Shown: positions 15,824 through 25,337, numbered from the stretch's first letter. The stretch is 33,467 nucleotides of DNA from Bacteroidota bacterium (GCA_023391015.1 JAEWBT010000013.1:1-33467); one strand, 5' to 3'. Translations and numbers: made by a program. The notes: generated from the letters alone by a model not told the origin.

Positions 15824-16348
15824 ATGAAAACCCTCTTCACCTTCCTCTTACTGCTCGCCGCAGCGCCGCTCTACGCCCAGGGCGGTTCCAACAAGATTTG
15901 CGGTATCTACTTTGACTACGATGCCTTGGGCAACCGCGTCAAGCGCAGCTACGACTGCCGCAGCGCCGACGAGCCCATCGATCCGCCAACCGAAGCCACA
16001 AACACCGGCACCACAACCGGCGGCAAGCCCCGCAAAGCGCCGCCCCGCGACAGCACCCAAAACCCCGACGGCTTTTGGGGCGCAACCAGCCAAGCACCGC
16101 TTTTGTTTCCAAACCCTACCAGTGGCCTTTTTACGCTGCAACTGCCTTCCCCGCCCGAAAAACCGTTGCATTTCCACTGGTACAACCAATCGCTGCAAAT
16201 TCTGGGTTCCGGAACCATCTCCGGCCCGCAATACAAAGGCGACATCAGCGCCTGGCCCGACGGCGTTTACCTGCTACAAGTGTATCATGGAGGAGGAGCA
16301 TATAGCTTTAAAGTGGTGAAAGCAACCGGCGTTCATGGCCCGTACTAA
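15824..16348 (+). CDS. Small secreted T9SS-type protein with one YD-like motif
   Basis: The 174-residue product starts at the ATG at 15824 (MKTLFTFLLLLAAAPLYAQ), which gives a clean signal peptide; an in-frame ATG at 15776 would spoil it. Residues 26-45 (Cys26, FDYDALGNRVKRSYD, Cys45) look like one RHS YD repeat framed by two cysteines. A Pro/Thr-rich linker follows, then a type A T9SS sorting domain from about residue 92 (LFPNPTSGLFTLQL to FKVVKA). It lies directly behind the RHS island on the same strand, which suggests a link to RHS proteins, but its role is unknown. Confidence 0.75.
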   Translation: MKTLFTFLLLLAAAPLYAQGGSNKICGIYFDYDALGNRVKRSYDCRSADEPIDPPTEATNTGTTTGGKPRKAPPRDSTQNPDGFWGATSQAPLLFPNPTSGLFTLQLPSPPEKPLHFHWYNQSLQILGSGTISGPQYKGDISAWPDGVYLLQVYHGGGAYSFKVVKATGVHGPY

Positions 16349-16375
16349 TCATAACATCAATCTCGATTAAGAAGG

Positions 16376-16454
16376 CTTCGACAAGCTCAGCCTGACACTT
16401 AACTTCTAAACAGCAAACGATAACATGCTAAGTGTCACCCTGAGCTTGTCGAAG
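16376..16454. repeat. Inverted repeat of the GACAAGCTC family
   Basis: The arms are 16376-16401 and 16429-16454, 26 nt each with two mismatches, and the loop is 27 nt. Each arm holds CTTCGACAAGCTCAG or its complement. The same sequence is found at 57-97 and, as a variant, at 25222-25250. Confidence 0.75.
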
Positions 16455-16585
16455 GGCCTCAGCCTCTCGCTCTTTTAAAGCAAAAAAAAGTCACATCTAT
16501 GGTAAACAGTTGAAAAATAACCATCCTAAAACGAGATTTACGTTAATCCTAAGACCTGAGAGTCAGACTTAAAGCAAGCATTGTA

Positions 16586-16617
16586 ATTTCCGGAAATAAG
16601 GCCTTATTTCCGGAAAT
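16586..16617. repeat. Perfect 32-bp palindrome containing two TTTCCGGAAA
   Basis: Two copies of ATTTCCGGAAAT (16586-16597 and 16606-16617) flank AAGGCCTT. The whole 32 bp equals its own reverse complement. Confidence 0.9.
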
Positions 16618-17148
16618 GATTTTGATGGTCTCTACTAAATAAAGGATTGTGAAGATGTATAGATGCCTTTTTAAAAAAAGCCTTTTGAGGACTTCCTTTG
16701 CATGAGCGCAGTTCAGCATCAGGATTGAAGAAGCTGTGAAACCCTCTTCAAGGATAAAAAGAAAAATGGTAAGACCCTGTTTAGGAGACCGCTTCTGGTA
16801 GAAGGAAATGGAGGATAACGGAAAGATTGTAGCCTGTGTTAACAAATAGCCAAAAGGTGTTTTCATTTCGCCTTAAGAAAATGCATCTAGATAGGGAATG
16901 ATAGGGGAAATTTTTTATTGGTTTTATGGAAATAAAAGCGCGTAAATGATACTTTTTCAATGAGATAAATACAAAGTAACCAGTTAGTATTTCTTTTTTA
17001 ATTGCGCTCCTTGTAAAAGCTAGAGAAAGCCGGGCTGCCATAGCATTAATATTACCTGCTATTTCATAAAATACTTTCCCTATGTTTCTTTGCAGGTTCC
17101 GATCGTTCCTTCTTCAAAAACGCTCTCTTTTCTTTCATATATAGCTCT

Positions 17149-20100
17149 ATGAAGGCATTTTTACAAAAGCTTCATTGGGCGCTGACCGCTGTCTGTTTAC
17201 TCATGACAGCAGGTGCGCTCCAGAGTACTGCCCAGAATTGCACCGTGAATGCGGGCATTCCGCAAACCATTTGTATCCGGAACCCGCTTGTATTGACGGG
17301 AACGGAAAACGGGCTTTTTACTGGCGGCAACAACTATCGCTGGGACAAGATTTCCGGCCCCAGCGCGGTTATCACAGCACCCACGGCTGCCTCCACGGCG
17401 GTAACCAACCTGTCGGCAGGCGTTTATACGTTCCGGCTTTCGGCACTTTGCCAGGATGGGGTGCGGGCAACCAACGATGTGCAGGTTACGGTTGTTAAAG
17501 ACGTAACACTGCCGGACGCCGGAGCCGACCAAACGGTTTGTGTGGCTAACAGTAGCACCCCAGTGCAACTTGCAGCCAATGCGGTTGCAGCAGGCGAAAC
17601 CGGTAGCTGGACGGCCATCCCGGCTACCAACGCGGTTTTTAGCAACATCAACGACCCGAACGCTACGTTTAAAGGCAACAGCGGAACTTCTTACAGGGTT
17701 ATCTGGACGATTACCAACGGCTTTTGTACCCGTCAGGATACAGCTGTCGTAGCCGTTACTTCCGGTGCTTCGCCGGTGGATGCCGGTTCCAGCAAGGTGC
17801 TGAATTGCAACGGCAACAGTGTAAATATCACCGGCTCGGCTCCGGGACTGCCTCCACAAAGCGGCCTTTGGAGCATTGTTTCCGGCCCGGCGGGTGCTAT
17901 TATCGCCAACCCTACTTCCAACAGCACCTCGGTTAACAATCTGGTTTCCGGAACTTATATTCTGAAATGGGAAGTTTCCGGGCCGTGTCTGAGTGGCTGG
18001 GATACGATGAAAATCGTAGTTCAAAACATCAACTCGGCTCCCGGCACCGGCGGCAACAACTCGGCTGCGCCTTTTTGTAGCGGCAGCGGCGGAACGGCTA
18101 CCGTTCTGAGCGCGCCCAGCCCGGCAGCCAATGTGGTTTCGATGGCTTGGACGCAAATCAGCGGTCCGTCCACAGCTACTTTTGGAACCCCCAACAGCAA
18201 TACCACCACGGTCAGCAACCTGAATGGCAGCGGTACGTATGTGTTCCGCTATACGGCCAGCAACGGCGGCTGTACCGCTTCTTCTGATTACACCATTCTT
18301 TACACGCAATACATCACCGGCCTGCCGGATATTGACCCGCAGGTGGTACCCTGCGGCGATTCTACCGCTGTTTTGCCGATTAATTACACCTATGGCGGCA
18401 GCACCAAAACAACGGGCCTCAACCGCTCGGCAGTCATTCTGTCGCAACCGTCAGGTGCTAATGCCAACGCCACGCTTTCACAGAGCACACCGGGCAATGA
18501 AAAATGGACCATCAGCCGCATGGGTAAAACCGGACAATATGTGGTCCGCTTTACATGGAGCACGCCTTGCGGAACCACTTCGCGGGATGTAAGCTTTTAT
18601 GTTTCGATGCCGGCAGGCGCGGTAAACGCAGGTTCCGATCCGATCATTCCGTGTAACGTGATGCAAACCAACATGTCGGGCAACCCACCGGCACCGGGCG
18701 TTATCGGAACCTGGAGCCAAGTGAGCGGTCCTAACCAAGCCAATATTACTCAGCCCAACAACCCCGGCAGCCTCATGTCGGGCCTCATTCCGGGCACATA
18801 TGTATTCCGCTGGCAGCTGTCTTCCGGAAACGCCTGTTTTGCACCGAGCGATGAAGCCGTAGCGGTTGTTTCTTCTGCCCATGTGGTGGCTGCCAATGCC
18901 GGTCCTGACCGGACGGAGTGTAATATTTTTCCGGTAAAACTTTCCGGAAATACGCCTGGCCCCACCCAAAAAGGGCTGTGGACGATTGTTCCGGCAGCAG
19001 GTACGATTGCCGATCCTACAGCGCCCAACACAACGGTTACCGGCCTTTCGCCCAATACGACCTATCAATTTATCTGGCGCATTGCCAACGCTTGCGATAC
19101 CTCGCGCGATACGGCGCTGGTAACAACCGGTGGTGCTACCAGCCAGACGATTGCACATGCCGGAGCTGATCAGTGTAAACCTTCCGGAACCACTTCTTTC
19201 TCACTTTCCGGCTCTAACCCTGGTCCGGCCAATGCCACCTGGATTGCGCTGGATGGCGGCAGCATTGCCAACCCCAATAATCAGAATACAACGGTAACGG
19301 TTTCCGGAAATGGTGCCCGTCGTTTTGTGTATCAACTCACCTATCCGGGTTGCGATACCATGACCGATACGGTAGTGGTGCAGATATCTCCGGCGGCTAC
19401 GGTAGCGGATGCCGGCACCGACCAAACAATTTGTATGTCCGGCGTTCCGGCGAGCGTAGCCCTTACGGGCAATACGCCCACGCAAGGCACTCCGGTTTGG
19501 AGCCTTGTGAATGGTCTGGCCTCGGCGTACATCAATTCTCCGAATAGTCCGTCTACAACAGCCAGTAACTTGTTTGCAGGTGTTTATTTCTTTGAATACA
19601 AAATTGAAAACGGCGTTTGTCCGGCCAGCCGTGACACCGTTCGTTTGATTCTGGGTGAGCCGCCGAGCCAGGCAGTCGCTTCTACCACAACACCTTCCTT
19701 CTGTAATGTCAACAGCGGAACAGTTGTGTTGAATGCCGTAGCGCCTACGGTAGGCACCGGTGTGTGGTCGGTCCTGAGTGCGCCGCCGAACGCGTCCACT
19801 TCTATTACCATCAACAACGCCAGCTCCAACAATGCAACGGTGGATGTGAGCAATCTGGTAACCGGCATCTACAAGTTCCGCTACACCGTTTCCAACGGCC
19901 CGGCCTGTGCGCCGTCGGTGGATTCGGTAACCGTAACTGTTGTTCGTCCGGCTTCTTCTATCGGCACCAGCACCGTGAATCTTTGTAACGTTACTTCTAC
20001 CATCCTGAACGGAGCGGTAAACAGTAACGGTATTTGGACAGTTGCATCCAAACCAGCCAGTGCGCCTACGCCTGTCCTGATGCCCGTATCTGACTTCCAG

Positions 20101-23100
20101 ACGAGTGCTTCCAACATGGTGCAGGGAACTTACACCTTTACTTATACGATTCCGGCGACCGGCTCCTGTCCGGCATCTTCGACCACCAGAACCTACATAA
20201 ACGGGGTACCGGCTTCGGTTGCGGATGCAGGCCCGGACCAATTCCTGTGTTCGAATGTTTCTACCGTAAACCTGAACGGCACTACTTCTATTGGCGGCGG
20301 TTCGTGGAGCTTTGTATCCGGCCCGAGCGGCGAAAGCGCTGGCCCGGCCAACGGCAACTACGCAGACACGACCATTAAAAACCTGGCGCAAGGCGTCTAT
20401 ACATTTAAATACACCACCCGTGGCACCGGGTCCTGCCCAACGGAATCGGCCAATGTGCAGGTGGTGCGCGAACGGAAAGCCAATGCTGGCGCTGACAAAG
20501 CCATTTGTGGCGGTCCTTACGCATCCCTTTCCGGAAATATTCCGGCTTATTACAGCGCACAGTGGAGCCAGTTGAGCGGCCCGAATACGGCCACTATTGG
20601 TAATACCGCTTCGCCCAACACTGGCTTGAGCAATCTGGTGGCAGGAACCTACGAATTCCGCTACGCGATTGATGGCCCTGTTGGTTGTGCCGTAAACGAC
20701 GATACCATAACCCTGCAGGTGGATGCGCCTATCACCTATGCTGCCGGTCCGGATACCAGCATTTGTGTGGGAACGCCTTCTTTTGTAATTGGAACGCCGG
20801 CCGTTTCCGGAATTTCTTATAGCTGGACGCCATCGGCAGGCCTGAGCGCGACCAACATTGCCCAGCCTACTTTTAGCCCGGCTGCGGAAGGCACGTATAA
20901 TTATCTGGTAAAAGCAAGCCGCGGTAGCTGCCAGGCGCAGGATGACATCGCTGCCGTCGTGAAACCGGCGGCGATTGCCCCAACGTTTAACGTACCGGCT
21001 CCGGCTTGTGGCAATGGACCGGCTACGGTTTCGATCAGCAATGCTGACCCGTCTGCGACTTACACCTGGAGCGGCGGCTACGGTACCGGCACCAGCAAAT
21101 CGGTCCTTCCGGGAACTTATACGGTGAGTGTGGTTCGTGATGGCTGCGCCGGTCCTTCCGGAACCTTTACGCTGAATTACCGCCCAATTCCGGATTCTCC
21201 GACCTTTAACGTACCGGCTCCGGCTTGCGGTAATGGTCCGGCTACCGTTACGATTGCCAACGCAGATCCAGCTGTTACGTACACGTGGAGCGGTGGCTAC
21301 GGAACGGGTGCCAGCAAGAATGTGGTGCCTGGAACGTACACCGTTACGCCAAAGCAAAACGGTTGTACGGGTACGCTTGGAACCTTCACCCTGAACTATA
21401 AACCGATTCCGGCTACCCCAACGTTTAATGTGCCTGCACCAGCCTGCGGCAATGATCCGGTAACGGTTTCTATCACCAACGCCGATCCGGCTGCGACTTA
21501 TACGTGGAGCGGCGGCTACGGCACCGGAACCAGCAAAACCGTAGCGCCCGGAACTTATACCGTGAGCGTAACCAAAAATGGGTGCACCGGTACAGCCGGA
21601 ACCTTCACGCTGAATTACAAACCCATTCCAAGCGCGGCCTTTACGAAAGACACCATTTGCCGTCCCAGCTTTACCGTTACCACCCCAACCACGGGTGCTA
21701 CCTATGCCTGGAATTTTGGCACAGGTGCTACACCTGCCACCTATACCGGCACAATGCCTAACCAAGGTCCGATTCACTACAACCCAATGGGCACCAAAAC
21801 CGTTACGCTGATTGTAACGGCACCTAATGGTTGTGCCGACACGGCTTCGCATACCTTCCAGGCCCTGTGCGCGCCACCGGTAGCTGCCTTTGATGCAACC
21901 ACTACAAATGTGTGTCTGGGAGCAGCGGTTCAATTCACCAATCAGACGATGGTTGGCGATACACCGATTGTTTATACCTATGACTTTGGCGATGGTTCAC
22001 CCATTGTAACAGCACCTGACGCAACCTATACGTACAGCGCACCGGGAACATACACGGTTACCTTCACGGCCACGAACACTTCTGGTACCAGCGCTGCAAC
22101 CAAAACCATTACCGTGAAGCCGCTTCCGGCTGCACCGACGTTCAACGTTCCGGCCCCGGCTTGCGGAAACGGCCCGGCGATGGTTTCTATCACCAATGCA
22201 GATCCGGCTGTTACCTATACTTGGAGCGGCGGTTATGGCACCGGCACCAGCAAGAACGTTGCCCCCGGAACCTACACCGTTACGCCAATGCTTAACGGCT
22301 GTACAGGACCGGATGGAACCTTTACCCTGAATTACAAGCCGATTCCGGATTCACCGACGTTTAACGTTCCGGCCCCGGCCTGTGGCAACGAACCCATAAC
22401 GGTTTCGATCAGCAATGCCGACCCGGCTGCTATCTACACCTGGAGCGGTGGCTATGGTACCGGTACTACTAAAACCGTTGTTCCCGGAACCTATACCGTC
22501 AACGTAGATCTCAACGGTTGTGCGGGTCCTTCGGGCAGCGTATCGGTTACATTCCGCCCCATTCCGGATGCGGCCTTTACACAAAACGAGCTATGCAAGC
22601 CCATCTTCACCGTTACCAATCCGGAAGCAGGCGCGACCTACAACTGGGATTTTGGCACCGGTGCAACACCGGCGTCCTACGGCGGCCCGGTTGCCAACCA
22701 AGGCCCGATTACCTACACTCCGGCTTCCGGCATTCGCACGGTTACTTTGGTGATGGTGTCTGCCAATGGTTGCGCCGATACGGCTCAGAAAACCTTCAAT
22801 GTTTCCTGCATTCCACCAGTTGCTGCTTTTGCAGTAAGCTCCAACAGTATTTGCAGCGGTACGCCGGTAACTTTCACCAACACAACGACTGTAGGCGATA
22901 CGCCGTTCGTGTATAGCTACAACTTTGGCGACGGCTCGCCCGTTGTAACAACGCCCGACGCAACGCATACCTACAACACACCGGGAACGTACACGGTTTC
23001 GTTTACCGTAACCGGTCCGGCGGGTGCCAACACGGCCACGCAAACGATTGTAATCAAGCCGATTCCAAACACCAATTTCACCATTAACCAAAACCCGCAG

Positions 23101-25023
23101 GACCTTACCGGCAACCTGTTCACCTTCAACGCACTCGGGCCAGCCCAAAACCTGTATGAGTGGGACTTTGGCGATGGCTCTATTGGCCAATACGCAACGG
23201 TTTCTCGGAGCTATGCCGCAGTCGGCCAGTATCCGGTAACGCTGAAAGTAACCGATGTGGTGAATGGCTGTGTGGCGTATCGCACCCAAGTTGTAACGGT
23301 GAATTCCGATTCAGTTTCGTCTGGTGGCAGTGGTGGTATTGAAAGCGAAAGTCTCGGTGGACTGGTAACGCGCCGCGACTTTAACCGCCTGAAATATTCT
23401 ATCAACGCGCAACCTACCTACGCAACGCTGCCGGTGTTTGAACGCATCAGCATGCCGAACGTAGCCATGAAAGGCGCAGGAGAGCAAAACCTGGAAGATA
23501 TGATTCCGGCCAACCTGCAACCCGGCGATGTGCCGCGCGTTTCTACTCCGGCGGACCTGACGGCCCTCACCATTGCCCGTGAAGTCATGGGGGTGGACTA
23601 CACCCGTCAGAACGTAAACAAAGCGGTGGTGCTCGGCATCAAAACCGAAGACCGCGTTTACAACCACACCAAATCCATCTGCGACCGTTTCCGCGGCGCT
23701 ACGCTTCTGAATATTGAGCCGGTAACACTCCGCGGTATGACCTTCCCGCGCTTTACGCTCCTGCGCGAAAACGGCCTGGTGGAACACGCCATTGCCTTTG
23801 ACGCCGGTCGCACGCCGGGTATTGACCAGTACCGCATCCAAAGCGACTGGGTGATTAACAGCTATGCGAAAGACAAGTCGGTGTACAACTTCCAGGTGTG
23901 GGCCACTACACCCGCCGATGTAGAGAAACTGGCTGCCGACGTGCTGGACAAACAAGCTGCCTACCTGCCGTTGCAGCGCGCTTATACGGGCGTAACCGTT
24001 CCGGATGTGTATGTTACCAAAGGCGTTCGCCATAAAGACACCTTGTTGCTGACGGTTCGCAACAAAGGCGCGGCTACCAACGCTATCATGGATTTCAAAG
24101 TACAATCCAAAGAAGACGGCGGCTACACCGATATGAAAGTGTCTGTAAACCTGAAAGCACAGCAGGACACGGTTATCGGCCTGCCGATTGGCGATGGCTA
24201 CGAGTATGAAGGGCTGATGCGTGCCGGCGATACGCTGGTCGATCAGTTCTACCTTGCCGATGGTAACTGGGGACTGGACTACGATCGGGAATACACGACC
24301 GTGAAATCCTACGTGCCCGATAACGACCCAACCCGCATTTATACCGGCAACAGCTTCCCGCTGTACCGGAAAGTGGATTTGAAAGTGGCTTCTTCGGATT
24401 ACGTGACGCTCTACAAGGCCATCAAGCCGGGTACCGAGCCAACCGATCTGACGCCGTACCAGTCCTTGAAGTTCCACGCTGCCGGTAAAGGCAAAGCCAC
24501 CGTTCGCGTAACCCGTGCCGGTATCACCAAGTGGAATGAACAATTCAAAACTGAAATCGAGCTGACCGAAGACGGCAAGGACTACGCCCTTTCGTTTGAC
24601 GATTTTGTTTCGGACAAATCCGGCGAAGCCTTCGCGCCGAAAGACGCCAAGACGCTGAGCTTTACGATGTCAGCACCAAAGGGTAAAACGGTTTCGCTGG
24701 ATCTGGCTGTTTCGGGTGTAGAGTTCTCTAAAGAGAAAGTCATCTCCAGGCGTGCTTTTGCTTCCCGTGATATTCAGGTAACGCCGAACCCAACAAAAGG
24801 GCCGTTCAAAGTAACCTTCGCTTCTGACGCTGCCCGTTCGCTGACGCTCACTGTTACCGACCTCACCGGTCGCGTGATTCTGGAAAAAGCAGTGGATGCG
24901 GCTCTGGGTAGCAACGTAGTAGAAGTTCGTCCGGAAATTGCCCTGCCTGCCGGTACCATCCTGCTGGTGGACCTGCGCAACGGCGACGTTCGCTACGAAG
25001 CCACCAAAGTAACCGTTCAGTAA
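17149..25023 (+). CDS. Giant Ig/PKD-repeat surface protein with T9SS sorting domain
   Basis: The 2624-residue secreted protein begins with a signal peptide (about 1-29). Residues 30-1270 hold about 13 divergent Ig/PKD-like modules of about 90 residues, each with a pattern like NAGxDxTxC, WSxVSGP, NLxxGTYxFR. Then come about 72-residue modules PTFNVPAPACGNGP...YTWSGGYGTG...GTYTV: three at 20980-21630 and two at 22135-22560, nearly identical to each other. PKD domains (FGDGSP, GTYTV) follow each group. Residues about 2064-2390 form a region I do not recognise, then a beta-rich domain with FDDFVSDKSG. A type A T9SS sorting domain (VTPNPTKGPFKV to TKVTVQ) ends the protein. Such proteins are exported over the outer membrane and anchored as adhesins or matrix components. 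The partner or ligand is unknown. Confidence 0.9.
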   Translation: MKAFLQKLHWALTAVCLLMTAGALQSTAQNCTVNAGIPQTICIRNPLVLTGTENGLFTGGNNYRWDKISGPSAVITAPTAASTAVTNLSAGVYTFRLSALCQDGVRATNDVQVTVVKDVTLPDAGADQTVCVANSSTPVQLAANAVAAGETGSWTAIPATNAVFSNINDPNATFKGNSGTSYRVIWTITNGFCTRQDTAVVAVTSGASPVDAGSSKVLNCNGNSVNITGSAPGLPPQSGLWSIVSGPAGAIIANPTSNSTSVNNLVSGTYILKWEVSGPCLSGWDTMKIVVQNINSAPGTGGNNSAAPFCSGSGGTATVLSAPSPAANVVSMAWTQISGPSTATFGTPNSNTTTVSNLNGSGTYVFRYTASNGGCTASSDYTILYTQYITGLPDIDPQVVPCGDSTAVLPINYTYGGSTKTTGLNRSAVILSQPSGANANATLSQSTPGNEKWTISRMGKTGQYVVRFTWSTPCGTTSRDVSFYVSMPAGAVNAGSDPIIPCNVMQTNMSGNPPAPGVIGTWSQVSGPNQANITQPNNPGSLMSGLIPGTYVFRWQLSSGNACFAPSDEAVAVVSSAHVVAANAGPDRTECNIFPVKLSGNTPGPTQKGLWTIVPAAGTIADPTAPNTTVTGLSPNTTYQFIWRIANACDTSRDTALVTTGGATSQTIAHAGADQCKPSGTTSFSLSGSNPGPANATWIALDGGSIANPNNQNTTVTVSGNGARRFVYQLTYPGCDTMTDTVVVQISPAATVADAGTDQTICMSGVPASVALTGNTPTQGTPVWSLVNGLASAYINSPNSPSTTASNLFAGVYFFEYKIENGVCPASRDTVRLILGEPPSQAVASTTTPSFCNVNSGTVVLNAVAPTVGTGVWSVLSAPPNASTSITINNASSNNATVDVSNLVTGIYKFRYTVSNGPACAPSVDSVTVTVVRPASSIGTSTVNLCNVTSTILNGAVNSNGIWTVASKPASAPTPVLMPVSDFQTSASNMVQGTYTFTYTIPATGSCPASSTTRTYINGVPASVADAGPDQFLCSNVSTVNLNGTTSIGGGSWSFVSGPSGESAGPANGNYADTTIKNLAQGVYTFKYTTRGTGSCPTESANVQVVRERKANAGADKAICGGPYASLSGNIPAYYSAQWSQLSGPNTATIGNTASPNTGLSNLVAGTYEFRYAIDGPVGCAVNDDTITLQVDAPITYAAGPDTSICVGTPSFVIGTPAVSGISYSWTPSAGLSATNIAQPTFSPAAEGTYNYLVKASRGSCQAQDDIAAVVKPAAIAPTFNVPAPACGNGPATVSISNADPSATYTWSGGYGTGTSKSVLPGTYTVSVVRDGCAGPSGTFTLNYRPIPDSPTFNVPAPACGNGPATVTIANADPAVTYTWSGGYGTGASKNVVPGTYTVTPKQNGCTGTLGTFTLNYKPIPATPTFNVPAPACGNDPVTVSITNADPAATYTWSGGYGTGTSKTVAPGTYTVSVTKNGCTGTAGTFTLNYKPIPSAAFTKDTICRPSFTVTTPTTGATYAWNFGTGATPATYTGTMPNQGPIHYNPMGTKTVTLIVTAPNGCADTASHTFQALCAPPVAAFDATTTNVCLGAAVQFTNQTMVGDTPIVYTYDFGDGSPIVTAPDATYTYSAPGTYTVTFTATNTSGTSAATKTITVKPLPAAPTFNVPAPACGNGPAMVSITNADPAVTYTWSGGYGTGTSKNVAPGTYTVTPMLNGCTGPDGTFTLNYKPIPDSPTFNVPAPACGNEPITVSISNADPAAIYTWSGGYGTGTTKTVVPGTYTVNVDLNGCAGPSGSVSVTFRPIPDAAFTQNELCKPIFTVTNPEAGATYNWDFGTGATPASYGGPVANQGPITYTPASGIRTVTLVMVSANGCADTAQKTFNVSCIPPVAAFAVSSNSICSGTPVTFTNTTTVGDTPFVYSYNFGDGSPVVTTPDATHTYNTPGTYTVSFTVTGPAGANTATQTIVIKPIPNTNFTINQNPQDLTGNLFTFNALGPAQNLYEWDFGDGSIGQYATVSRSYAAVGQYPVTLKVTDVVNGCVAYRTQVVTVNSDSVSSGGSGGIESESLGGLVTRRDFNRLKYSINAQPTYATLPVFERISMPNVAMKGAGEQNLEDMIPANLQPGDVPRVSTPADLTALTIAREVMGVDYTRQNVNKAVVLGIKTEDRVYNHTKSICDRFRGATLLNIEPVTLRGMTFPRFTLLRENGLVEHAIAFDAGRTPGIDQYRIQSDWVINSYAKDKSVYNFQVWATTPADVEKLAADVLDKQAAYLPLQRAYTGVTVPDVYVTKGVRHKDTLLLTVRNKGAATNAIMDFKVQSKEDGGYTDMKVSVNLKAQQDTVIGLPIGDGYEYEGLMRAGDTLVDQFYLADGNWGLDYDREYTTVKSYVPDNDPTRIYTGNSFPLYRKVDLKVASSDYVTLYKAIKPGTEPTDLTPYQSLKFHAAGKGKATVRVTRAGITKWNEQFKTEIELTEDGKDYALSFDDFVSDKSGEAFAPKDAKTLSFTMSAPKGKTVSLDLAVSGVEFSKEKVISRRAFASRDIQVTPNPTKGPFKVTFASDAARSLTLTVTDLTGRVILEKAVDAALGSNVVEVRPEIALPAGTILLVDLRNGDVRYEATKVTVQ
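20980..22560 (+). repeat. Five near-identical 216-nt modules in the surface protein gene
   Basis: Modules starting at about 20980, 21199, 21415, 22135 and 22350 share PTFNVPAPACGN and TYTWSGGYGTG with only a few changes. The block after them (21630-22130) is matched by a second PKD block (22570-23050), so the region looks like a segmental duplication of modules plus PKD pair. Recombination between units could change protein length. Confidence 0.8.
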
Positions 25024-25030
25024 GAGTAGA

Positions 25031-25052
25031 TTTTCCGGAAATTTCCGGAAAA
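25031..25052. repeat. Perfect 22-bp palindrome of two abutting TTTCCGGAAA
   Basis: Two 10-mers (25032-25041 and 25042-25051) abut head to tail with one flanking T and A. The 22 bp equals its own reverse complement. It lies 8 nt after the surface-protein stop and upstream of the terminator. Confidence 0.9.
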
Positions 25053-25060
25053 TGAAACCC

Positions 25061-25090
25061 AAAAGCGGCCCCGTCAGGGGCCGCTTTTTT
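25061..25090 (+). terminator. Rho-independent terminator of the giant surface protein gene
   Basis: A 12-bp GC-rich stem (AAAAGCGGCCCC, loop GTCA, GGGGCCGCTTTT) runs into TTTTTT. It lies about 38 nt after the stop codon. Confidence 0.9.
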
Positions 25091-25150
25091 AATGCCGGAT
25101 ATGCTCGTTTTCTCCTTTGTCTTGATACCTGATACTTCCGTCTTTTTGGG

Positions 25151-25250
25151 CGAGCCCCTTCGCTCCGCTACGGGTCGGGTCATAGATACAGACATTTATC
25201 GTCTGTGCTTTCGACTTTTTTGTCACCCTGCGCTTGGCGCAGGGCCTCAC
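25151..25250. repeat. Two dispersed repeats: CCCCTTCGCTCCG and CCCTGCGC hairpin
   Basis: 25151-25178 matches part of the repeat at 4605-4700 (GAGCCCCTTC, ACGGGTCGGG). 25226-25244 is a perfect 8-bp hairpin (CCCTGCGC, loop TTG, GCGCAGGG). Its context GTCACCCTGnGCTTGnCGnAGGGCCTCA equals the GACAAGCTC family at 16435-16460 with compensatory stem changes. Confidence 0.55.
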
Positions 25251-25261
25251 GCAGGAACGCC

Positions 25262-25337
25262 ACCCGTCGGGTTTCAAAAACCCGACGGGTATTGTGTTAT
25301 TTCCGGAAATCCTATGAGGTTTCAAAAACCTTATAGG
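25262..25337. repeat. Two hairpins upstream of the PIG-L gene
   Basis: A 13-bp perfect stem (ACCCGTCGGGTTT at 25262-25274, AAACCCGACGGGT at 25278-25290) with loop CAA is followed by a 12-bp stem with one wobble (CCTATGAGGTTT at 25311-25322, AAACCTTATAGG at 25326-25337), again with loop CAA. One TTTCCGGAAA lies between them (25300-25309). Counterparts follow the gene in reverse order. Confidence 0.85.

Larger units (their letters stand above)
16349..17148. other. 800-nt gap: inverted repeat, double TTTCCGGAAA palindrome, no gene
   Basis: The gap between the RHS island and the giant surface protein holds the inverted repeat at 16376-16454 and the 32-bp palindrome at 16586-16617. The rest (16618-17080) is AT-rich without recognisable genes. 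Minus-strand frames at 16549-16866 and 16781-17041 show no domain, no signal peptide and no coding character. A possible -7 box before the next gene lies near 17081-17092. Confidence 0.5.

Noticed and set aside
16549..17041. Two minus-strand frames in the 800-nt gap
   Set aside because: They are low-complexity AT-rich sequence crossing a TTTCCGGAAA palindrome. The products lack recognisable features, and there is no promoter or neighbour support.
19201..21933. A 910-codon open frame on the minus strand inside the giant surface protein gene
   Set aside because: It mirrors the repetitive, GC-biased codon pattern of the true gene. The product is Arg/Gly/Ser-rich without domains, and the plus-strand protein has a signal peptide, clear modules and a T9SS tail. 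Other long antisense frames (13027-13983, 17197-18447, 23311-24543) are rejected for the same reason.
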